DNA from: Oscillospiraceae bacterium | GTDB lineage: Bacteria > Bacillota > Clostridia > Oscillospirales > Oscillospiraceae | Reading direction: 5' to 3' | Assembly (NCBI GenBank): GCA_021205585.1 | Contig: JAJPXI010000085.1 | Coordinates: 1-20,639, forward strand | DNA: 20,639 bases | Part shown: piece by piece, positions 15,103-20,639 of the stretch | How the letters are laid out: each line of letters starts with the position of its first letter | Position numbering within the stretch: position 1 is the stretch's first letter | Notes under the pieces: model-generated | What the model was told of the DNA's origin: nothing | Database searches by the model: none | What the model saw: only the letters and a program-made list of their open reading frames with translations | Position numbers and translations under genes: made by a program

Positions 15103-16265
15103 AGAAAAAGTTCCACTTTTTTGATTCCAAGGCCCTTGCCAATCTGACGATTGTTTTAGTCGGGATTCTGTTCTATGTGGCCCTGTCCAATCTGGGCGCG
15201 CTCCGGGAGAAGGTTTCCGGCTTTTTGGGCATCCTCTCCCCGTTTATCATCGGCTTCGCGGTGGCCTATCTGCTCAATACGCCGACGGCGTTTTTTGAAC
15301 GGAAGGTATATAAAAACCTGCGCTGGAAGCGGGGGCTTTCCATTTTGACGGTGTACCTGCTGGTGTTCGCCCTGCTGGTGGTTCTCATCGCCCTGGTGGT
15401 GCCCCAGGTCATCGACAGCATCGTGGCCCTGGTGAACAACATGGGCACCTATCTGAACAACCTGAACACCTGGGTCACAGAGCTGACGGAGGATTGGGAG
15501 CTTGAGTGGGAGGGGCTGGACAATCTGCTGCTGTCCTATCAGGATTTGTGGAGCAGCCTGGCCAGCACCGTCTCCAGCGTGCTGCCCCAGGTGCTCAATT
15601 ACGGAATCGCCGTGGGCAGCGGGATTATCTCGGCCATCACGGCTGTCATTTCCTCCGTCTATATGCTCTCCGGGAAAAAGGCACTGAAAAAACAGGTGAA
15701 GGCCCTGCTGTTCGCCCTGTTTCCTGCGGACAAAACCGAGCACGTGCTCCACATCTGCCGCCGCTCCAACCAGATTTTTATCGGCTTTATCAACGGAAAA
15801 ATCATCGACAGCGTCATCATCGGCGTGCTGTGCGCCATTCTGTGTGTGATTCTCAGGATTCCCTACGTCCCCCTGCTCAGCGTGGTCATCGGCGTGACCA
15901 ATATCATTCCCTTTTTCGGTCCGTTTATCGGCGCGATCCCGTCGGTTTTAATCCTGCTGATGGTCAATCCCTGGGCGGCGGTGCGCTTTGGAATCATGAT
16001 TTTAGCCCTCCAGCAGCTGGACGGCAATTTAATCGGCCCAAAAATCCTGGGCAATTACACCGGCCTGTCCGCCATCTGGGTGCTGGTGGCCATCGTGGTG
16101 GGCGGCGGTCTGTTCGGCGTGGCGGGCATGATTTTGGGCGTGCCGGTTTTCGCGGTTATCTATATGCTGATGCGGGACTTTGTGGCCCAGCGGCTGGAGA
16201 AGAAGAACATCGACCCGGAGGGCTGTCCCCTGAAACCGGCGGAACCCCCGCAGGAAAATGAATGA
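15099..16265 (+). CDS. AI-2E family transporter
   Basis: A 388-residue membrane protein of the AI-2E/PerM (UPF0118) family. Helices lie at about 13-31, 42-60, 80-101, 165-190, 235-252, 256-290, 292-305 and 322-358. The family's conserved PFFGPFIGAIP (271-281) and DGNLIGPKILG (308-318) are present. Members export diverse small molecules or ions (autoinducer-2 in E. coli TqsA, Na+ in others), so the substrate is unknown. The start is a TTG at 15099 with GGAGG seven bases upstream; it overlaps the yerC stop (TTGA). The C-terminal tail after residue 362 is charged and cytoplasmic. Confidence 0.9.
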   Translation: MKKKFHFFDSKALANLTIVLVGILFYVALSNLGALREKVSGFLGILSPFIIGFAVAYLLNTPTAFFERKVYKNLRWKRGLSILTVYLLVFALLVVLIALVVPQVIDSIVALVNNMGTYLNNLNTWVTELTEDWELEWEGLDNLLLSYQDLWSSLASTVSSVLPQVLNYGIAVGSGIISAITAVISSVYMLSGKKALKKQVKALLFALFPADKTEHVLHICRRSNQIFIGFINGKIIDSVIIGVLCAILCVILRIPYVPLLSVVIGVTNIIPFFGPFIGAIPSVLILLMVNPWAAVRFGIMILALQQLDGNLIGPKILGNYTGLSAIWVLVAIVVGGGLFGVAGMILGVPVFAVIYMLMRDFVAQRLEKKNIDPEGCPLKPAEPPQENE

Positions 16266-16273
16266 GGTGCTTT

Positions 16274-17710
16274 ATGAATAAGGAACGCTACGAAAGCCCC
16301 CTGTCCTCCCGCTATGCCAGCGCGGAGATGCAGTACATCTTTTCCCCCGACAAAAAGTTTTCCACCTGGCGCAGGCTGTGGGTGGCCCTGGCCCGGGCGG
16401 AGATGGAGCTGGGCCTGCCCATCACCCAGGAGCAAATCGACGAGATGGAGGCCCACCTGACCGACATCGACTACGACAAGGCCGCCGCCTACGAGCGGGA
16501 GCTGCGCCACGACGTAATGGCCCATGTCCACACCTTTGGGGACGCCTGCCCCAAGGCCATGCCCATCATCCACCTGGGGGCCACCAGCTGCTATGTGGGG
16601 GACAACACGGACGTGATTCTCATGCGGGAGGGGCTGCTGCTCCTGCGGGATAAGCTGGTGCGGGTGCTGGCCCGGCTGGGGGAGTTTGCTGACAAGCATA
16701 AAGCCTTGCCCACCCTTGGCTTTACGCATTTCCAGCCCGCCCAGCTGGTCACGGTGGGCAAGCGGGCCACCCTGTGGATGAACGATTTGGTGATGGACCT
16801 GGAGGAAATCGAGCACCGCCTTTCCACCCTGAAGCTGCTGGGCTCCAAGGGAACCACCGGCACCCAGGCATCCTTTTTGGAGCTGTTCGAGGGGGACGGG
16901 GAGAAGTGCCGCCGCCTGGAGGAGAAAATTGCCGCCGAGATGGGCTTTGAGGCGGTGGTTCCGGTCTCCGGCCAGACCTACTCCCGGAAGATGGACGCCG
17001 CCGTTCTGTCCGCCCTGTCCGGCGTGGCCCAGTCCGCCAGCAAATTTGCCACAGATATGCGCCTGCTGTGCCATTTGAAGGAGGTGGAGGAGCCCTTCGA
17101 GGCCAAACAAATCGGCTCCTCCGCCATGCCCTATAAGCGCAACCCCATGCGCTGCGAGCGCATCTGCGCCCTGGCCCGCTACGTCGTTGCCGACGCCGCC
17201 AACCCGGCCATCACCGCCTCCACTCAGTGGTTCGAGCGCACCCTGGACGACTCGGCCAACAAGCGCATTTCCATCCCGGAGGCATTCCTGGCGGTGGACG
17301 CCATTTTGAACATCTATGAAAACGTGGCCTCCGGCCTGGTGGTTCACGAAAAGGTCATCCAGCGCCATGTGATGGAGGAGCTGCCCTTTATGGCCACGGA
17401 GAACATCATGATGGACGCCGTCAAGCGGGGCGGGAACCGGCAGGAGCTGCACGAGCGCATCCGCCAGCTGTCCCTGACGGCGGGGGACAACGTGAAAAAT
17501 AAGGGCCTGTCCAACAATCTCATCGAGCTAATCGCCGCCGACCCACTGTTCGGCCTGAACCGGCAGGAACTGGACGCCCATCTGGAGCCGGCCCGCTACA
17601 TTGGCCGCTGCCCCCAGCAGGTGGAGCAGTTTTTAAGCGAAACCGTCCGGCCCATTCTGGAGCGGTATCCCGAAGCCCTCCGGGGGGAGGCCGCGGCGTT
17701 GAGCGTATAG
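16274..17710 (+). CDS. purB: Adenylosuccinate lyase
   Basis: A 478-residue lyase of the fumarase/aspartase superfamily that acts twice in purine synthesis, splitting SAICAR to AICAR and adenylosuccinate to AMP, with fumarate released each time. Landmarks: RHDVMAHVHTFG (78-89), GATSCYVGDNTD (102-113), THFQPAQ with His152, GTQASFLELFEGD, and the family signature GSSAMPYKRNP (281-291) in the mobile catalytic loop. The ATG at 16274 is preceded by GAGGTG. A frame four codons longer begins with an ATG that overlaps the permease stop and lies inside this ribosome site. It is eight bases after the permease and last in the unit. Other pur genes are absent. Confidence 0.97.
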   Translation: MNKERYESPLSSRYASAEMQYIFSPDKKFSTWRRLWVALARAEMELGLPITQEQIDEMEAHLTDIDYDKAAAYERELRHDVMAHVHTFGDACPKAMPIIHLGATSCYVGDNTDVILMREGLLLLRDKLVRVLARLGEFADKHKALPTLGFTHFQPAQLVTVGKRATLWMNDLVMDLEEIEHRLSTLKLLGSKGTTGTQASFLELFEGDGEKCRRLEEKIAAEMGFEAVVPVSGQTYSRKMDAAVLSALSGVAQSASKFATDMRLLCHLKEVEEPFEAKQIGSSAMPYKRNPMRCERICALARYVVADAANPAITASTQWFERTLDDSANKRISIPEAFLAVDAILNIYENVASGLVVHEKVIQRHVMEELPFMATENIMMDAVKRGGNRQELHERIRQLSLTAGDNVKNKGLSNNLIELIAADPLFGLNRQELDAHLEPARYIGRCPQQVEQFLSETVRPILERYPEALRGEAAALSV

Positions 17711-17715
17711 CTGAA

Positions 17716-17796
17716 GGGAACCTCTAAAAACTATGTCTGCGGCATCTGACAAAATCTTTTGCCATCTGCGCTTGTCATAGTTATTTAGAGGTTCCC
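17716..17796 (+). mobile_element. MITE-like hairpin element, copy 2
   Basis: An 81-base element whose ends are near-perfect terminal inverted repeats of about 20 bases: GGGAACCTCTAAAAACTATG at the left, GGGAACCTCTAAATAACTATG read inward from the right. The middle is an imperfect palindrome (GCATCTGACAAAA against TTTTGCCATCTGC), so the whole unit folds into one long hairpin. TGAA lies on both flanks, a possible four-base target duplication. It begins five bases after the purB stop, and the opposite-orientation copy lies at 10020-10108. No protein is encoded, so it would depend on a transposase elsewhere. Confidence 0.82.
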
Positions 17797-17809
17797 TGAA
17801 AATTTTTTT
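17716..17809 (+). terminator. Probable purB terminator formed by the element
   Basis: The long hairpin of the MITE-like element is followed within a few bases by TGAAAATTTTTTT, giving the stem and U-run of an intrinsic terminator for the rfbA-purB unit. No other terminator lies between purB and the next promoter. This is inferred from structure. Confidence 0.55.
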
Positions 17810-17811
17810 CG

Positions 17812-17840
17812 TTGACTTTTATTATATATCGGTTTACAAT
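17812..17840 (+). promoter_or_regulatory. Promoter of the tannase-like lipoprotein gene
   Basis: TTGACT (17812-17817), a 17-base AT-rich spacer and TACAAT (17835-17840). Five of six bases match consensus at each element. The start codon is 75 bases further on, leaving room for a structured leader. Confidence 0.82.
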
Positions 17841-17868
17841 CGCCTTCGAGAGGAAGCGCTCCAATATT

Positions 17869-17885
17869 ACGGGCGAAACGCCCGT
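17869..17885 (+). other. 5' leader hairpin
   Basis: ACGGGCG (17869-17875) pairs perfectly with CGCCCGT (17879-17885) around AAA. It lies in the leader of the lipoprotein gene, ending about 16 bases before the AAGGAGG ribosome site. It may stabilise the mRNA; there is no T-tract, so it is not a terminator. Confidence 0.45.
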
Positions 17886-17915
17886 GACCAGCTTCAACAC
17901 AAGGAGGATATTTCC

Positions 17916-20315
17916 GTGAAGTCAACAAAAAAGCTGACCGTCCTGTTGCTCTGCTGCGCCCTGCTGCTGGGCCTGTGCGCCTGCTCCGGCGGCGATTCCG
18001 AAGAGTCGGACGAGCAGGTTGCCGCCGATGAGACAGAGCAGACATACATCGAGCAGACGCTGAACCTGGCCAACAACGAGGAGCAGGAGTGGATCTATTC
18101 CGAGAGCGCCGACGCCTGGGTGCTGTCCATCGTCTCCGCCGTGGCTTACCCGGAGATCGAGGACGAGCAGGGCGTGTCCGTCTGCGTCCCCGGCGCGTAT
18201 GTCACGGGCATCGACACAGACGGGGACGGCTCCGCCGATGTGACGGCGGACAGCGTCTCCGAGGCGGTCAACGGCAGCCTGGTCATCGATTACGACGCGG
18301 AGATTACCAGCTCCAACGGCCAGACCTACACCGCCGCCACCGCCCCCGTCATTCTGAACACCGGCGCGGCGGGGTACAGCTCCAGCACCAACACCCTGGC
18401 TTCCACCACCTACGCCGGCGAGGGCTACATCAACGTGGCCTGCGGTAACCGGGGCAAGCAGGACACGGCCACCGACGAGGACGGAAACACCTATTACACC
18501 GGCGACGCGCCCTCCTGCCTGGTGGACCAGAAAAACGCCGCCCGCTTCGTCAAGTATAATATCCTGCTGGGCAACCTGCCCGGCAGCGTGGACTATTTTG
18601 TGTCCACCGGCGGTTCCGGAGGCGGGGCCCATGCGGTCATGTTCGCCGCCACCTCCAACAACCCGGACTTTTACGACTATGAGATCGAGGCCGGAGCGGT
18701 TGGCGTCTACAAGCTCTCGGACGGGAGCTATTCCACCACCGTCACCATCGACGGCGTAGACTACGAACTGTCCGACGGGGCCTGGGGCTGCATCGCCTAC
18801 AGCGCCATCACCTCCCTCTATGAGGCGGATATGGCCCTGGCCTTTGAGTATTATATGGACACTACCTATGATTTCAGCACTTCCTTCCAGGCCCAGCTGG
18901 CGGAATACCTGTCGGCGGCTTATATGGAGTATATCAACGCCCAGGAGCTGTCCGTAGAGGAGTCGGCGGTGGGCTTCGATCTGAACGGAGATGGGGATCA
19001 GGAGGACACCATCGCCCTGACCATCGAATATGACCTGGACGCCTACCCGGAGACCAACGGCTACCATGGCACCTATCTGGATCTGTACCTGGCGGAGTTC
19101 CAGTCCAACCTTCAGTGGTATTTGGACAACCTGGATTATGCGCAGGGGTGGACCTGGTTTGATGAGGATGGCCAGGCTCTCAGTGACGAGGAGGTGGCCG
19201 CTATGACCACCGAGGACAAGGCGGAGGCCTTCCTGGAGGGCCGGTATACCCAGAGCAGTTCTGCCGGTGCCACCGGAGATCTGCCCAGCGGTATGAACGG
19301 TGCGGCGGATTTTGCTGACAGCGACGTGGATACCGACAGTCTGCCCGGCGGTGATATGGGTGACATGGGTACCGGCAGCCTGCCCGGCGGCGGTATGGGC
19401 GGCGTGGATACCGACAGCCTTCCCGACGGCGGTATGGGCAATATGGATACGGACAGCTTACCGGACGGCGCGGATTCCGCCTCCCTGCCCGACGGCCAGG
19501 TGCCGGACGACCTGGATATGGACAGCCTGCCGAACGACGCCACGGGAGAAATTGAAATCGGAGACGGGGAAACCGCCGCCGAGGGCAGCGGTGACGCTAT
19601 GGAGGTTGGCACACCGGACGAGGGCACCACCCAGTCCGCCACCGGCAGCGCAGACTCGGCCAATTACTCCTCCTACGAGGAAATGGTGGAGGCCTACGCC
19701 GCAGACATCGCCGAACTGGAAGCCGGGGACGAATACGGCAACAACCTGGTAGATCTGTACAACCCCCTGAACTATATCGGCGCGGAGGACACGGAGAACC
19801 CCGCCTGGGTCAGAATCATGATGGGCGCAGCCGAAGGGGATATGTCCATGTTCTCCTCCCTGAATCTGCAAATCGCCATGCTGAATGCCGGCATCGACGC
19901 CAACATTGAGTGGCAGTGGGACGGCGGTCACGTCCCCTCTGAGATCCTAAGCGAGTCCTTCGCACTGTATGTAGACCAGATGTACGGGGAGTACGTCAAC
20001 GGGAACGCCATCGAGACCCCCGCCGCCGCTGCCCAGACCGAAAACGGCGACGCGGAGGAGGCCACAGGCACGGACATCAGCGGCTGGGTGGATTACACCG
20101 ACGTCGCCAGCGTGTCCTTTACCCTGGCCGACGCCGCAGCCTACCGCACCGCCGGGGCCAGCAAGGCCATGCCTGGCTTTGATGTGATCGACTACGGCCA
20201 GGAGGACTATGTGTTCGGCAGCGCGGAACAGGACGCCAGACATTGGGATTCTTTCCTGCTGGATATTTTTGAAACCTATGCCGATGTGTTGGAGCCGCTG
20301 TTCAACAACGGCTGA
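17916..20315 (+). CDS. Tannase-like (subtype B) esterase lipoprotein with repeat insert
   Basis: A 799-residue secreted lipoprotein. The GTG start at 17916 follows AAGGAGG by eight bases. A basic start, a hydrophobic segment (7-20) and the lipobox LCAC put the lipid-modified Cys at residue 23. The core is an alpha/beta hydrolase of the subtype B tannase/feruloyl-esterase-like type: YINVACGNRGKQ (171-182), SCLVDQKNAARFVKYN (200-215), nucleophile Ser234 in TGGSGGGAHA, probable Asp642 in MMGAAEGD and His672 in WDGGH. The 30-residue Asp-His spacing fits the family. Two acidic loops, DTDGDGSAD (100-108) and DLNGDGDQED (355-364), look like calcium sites. Residues about 450-580, between Ser and Asp, form a low-complexity acidic insert with SLP repeats. 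It probably cleaves ester bonds in gallate or hydroxycinnamate conjugates at the cell surface; the substrate is not shown. Confidence 0.75.
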   Translation: MKSTKKLTVLLLCCALLLGLCACSGGDSEESDEQVAADETEQTYIEQTLNLANNEEQEWIYSESADAWVLSIVSAVAYPEIEDEQGVSVCVPGAYVTGIDTDGDGSADVTADSVSEAVNGSLVIDYDAEITSSNGQTYTAATAPVILNTGAAGYSSSTNTLASTTYAGEGYINVACGNRGKQDTATDEDGNTYYTGDAPSCLVDQKNAARFVKYNILLGNLPGSVDYFVSTGGSGGGAHAVMFAATSNNPDFYDYEIEAGAVGVYKLSDGSYSTTVTIDGVDYELSDGAWGCIAYSAITSLYEADMALAFEYYMDTTYDFSTSFQAQLAEYLSAAYMEYINAQELSVEESAVGFDLNGDGDQEDTIALTIEYDLDAYPETNGYHGTYLDLYLAEFQSNLQWYLDNLDYAQGWTWFDEDGQALSDEEVAAMTTEDKAEAFLEGRYTQSSSAGATGDLPSGMNGAADFADSDVDTDSLPGGDMGDMGTGSLPGGGMGGVDTDSLPDGGMGNMDTDSLPDGADSASLPDGQVPDDLDMDSLPNDATGEIEIGDGETAAEGSGDAMEVGTPDEGTTQSATGSADSANYSSYEEMVEAYAADIAELEAGDEYGNNLVDLYNPLNYIGAEDTENPAWVRIMMGAAEGDMSMFSSLNLQIAMLNAGIDANIEWQWDGGHVPSEILSESFALYVDQMYGEYVNGNAIETPAAAAQTENGDAEEATGTDISGWVDYTDVASVSFTLADAAAYRTAGASKAMPGFDVIDYGQEDYVFGSAEQDARHWDSFLLDIFETYADVLEPLFNNG
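19326..19535 (+). repeat. In-gene repeat array encoding SLP-G/D units
   Basis: Within the esterase gene, about six degenerate units of 24-42 bases encode residues 471-540. The units read VDTDSLPGGDMGDM, GTGSLPGGGMGG, VDTDSLPDGGMGN, MDTDSLPDGAD, SASLPDGQVPDDL and DMDSLPND. The DNA keeps the phrase GGATACCGACAG and GGCGGTATGGGC in several units, so the array arose by recent duplication and may vary in length between strains. The composition (Gly, Asp, Pro, Ser, Met) suggests a flexible, acidic surface loop. Confidence 0.85.
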
Positions 20316-20336
20316 CGGCGCGGGCAGCCGGTTGTT
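20304..20336 (+). terminator. Probable terminator of the esterase gene
   Basis: AACAACGGCTG (20304-20314) pairs with CAGCCGGTTGTT (20325-20336) with one bulged base and a 10-base loop; the tail is TATC. The stem starts in the last codons and spans the stop. The U-run is weak, so efficiency is uncertain. Confidence 0.45.
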
Positions 20337-20339
20337 TAT

Positions 20340-20361
20340 CGAATATTCACCGAATGTTCAC
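20340..20361 (+). promoter_or_regulatory. 11-bp tandem repeat, possible operator
   Basis: CGAATATTCAC and CGAATGTTCAC lie directly end to end with one mismatch, placing TTCAC at an 11-base (one helical turn) spacing. Another TTCA follows six bases after the second TTCAC. This phased layout is typical of OmpR/PhoB-class response-regulator sites. It lies 22 bases upstream of TACAAT (20383-20388), a likely -10 of the next gene that lacks a good -35, as expected for an activated promoter. Confidence 0.45.
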
Positions 20362-20435
20362 GTTCAGGCTGAATTTATCAGGTACAATATGCGGGAACAA
20401 ATGAAACCGGCATTTGATATGAACGGAGGGAGCAT

Positions 20436-20639
20436 ATGTCTGTCTATTGTCAAAACTGCGGCGCTGAGCTGCTGGACAGCGCCAACTTCTGCCCTCAGTG
20501 CGGCGCGAGTGTCACCGGCGGCGGCTCTGGCGTATCCGACGCGGCCAAGACTGCGGCCACGGTGGGCGGCGTCGTCCTGGGCGCGGCCGCCCTGGATAAC
20601 CTGGCCTTCCGCCTGTCCCACAGGCGGAGGCCCATGTAC
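20436..20639 (+). CDS. Zinc-ribbon protein, partial at the window end
   Basis: The ATG at 20436 follows GGAGGG by five bases. The 68 codons present run in frame to the last base with no stop, so the gene is cut by the window. Residues 3-24 are a zinc ribbon with two CxxC pairs (YCQNCG with Cys5 and Cys8; FCPQCG with Cys19 and Cys22). A Gly/Ala-rich hydrophobic stretch (about 41-53, TVGGVVLGAAAL) and a basic segment (RLSHRRR) follow. This N-terminal zinc_ribbon_2-type module is common on Firmicutes membrane or stress-related proteins of unknown function. The rest is needed to say more. Confidence 0.8.
   Translation, partial: MSVYCQNCGAELLDSANFCPQCGASVTGGGSGVSDAAKTAATVGGVVLGAAALDNLAFRLSHRRRPMY

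Noticed and set aside
17922..19067. 381-codon open frame on the minus strand in the esterase gene
   Set aside because: It lies opposite the lipoprotein frame, lacks a ribosome site, and reads as Gly/Val-rich shadow sequence.
19326..19535. CRISPR-like direct repeats
   Set aside because: The units are degenerate, in frame and protein-coding, with no spacers.

Overview
The window looks like chromosome from a GC-rich, spore-forming Clostridia of the Oscillospiraceae type (Flavonifractor/Intestinimonas/Lawsonibacter-like). This is inferred from Gram-positive AGGAGG ribosome sites on nearly every gene, sigma-A-type promoters, a T-box leader on the trp operon, a YpeB germination protein, a YerC regulator, and protein sequences typical of gut Firmicutes. 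No rRNA, tRNA, CRISPR array, phage gene or transposase gene was seen.

Left part, minus strand (1-2970): an AT-richer intergenic edge carries a REP-like inverted pair. Next to it is a three-gene surface-glycosylation unit: a family 2 glycosyltransferase, a GtrA-type membrane protein, and a large multi-pass membrane protein. The glycosyltransferase has lost about 200 central codons and is frameshifted, so it is a pseudogene. The unit has its own promoter, which sits in the T-tract of the trp terminator.

Centre, minus strand (2931-9990): a complete tryptophan operon in the order trpE-trpG-trpD-trpC-trpF-trpB-trpA, tightly packed with four start/stop overlaps. It makes all the enzymes from chorismate to tryptophan. 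A consensus promoter is followed by a T-box leader with a candidate UGG (Trp) specifier, a T-box sequence and an intrinsic terminator. Uncharged tRNA-Trp is therefore the likely inducer.

Right of it, plus strand: pgi (phosphoglucose isomerase) behind a perfect TTGACA-17-TATAAT promoter, then a small conserved P-loop protein of unknown function and a bidirectional terminator. ypeB lies alone on the minus strand. Divergent from it is a probable four-gene operon: rfbA (sugar-nucleotide synthesis), yerC (TrpR-like DNA-binding protein), an AI-2E-family permease and purB (adenylosuccinate lyase). The operon ends in an 81-bp MITE-like hairpin that probably also serves as terminator. A diverged copy of the same element lies in opposite orientation between trp and pgi.

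Right end, plus strand: a strongly expressed-looking 799-residue lipoprotein with the triad motifs of tannase-type (subtype B) esterases. Its catalytic core is interrupted by a low-complexity segment of SLP-G/D repeats. After a terminator and an 11-bp tandem repeat, a zinc-ribbon protein begins and runs off the window.

Most of the window is housekeeping. The unusual items are the esterase with its repeat insert, the collapsed glycosyltransferase, the two short repeat families, and the phased repeats ahead of the last gene. I see no convincing new multi-gene system.
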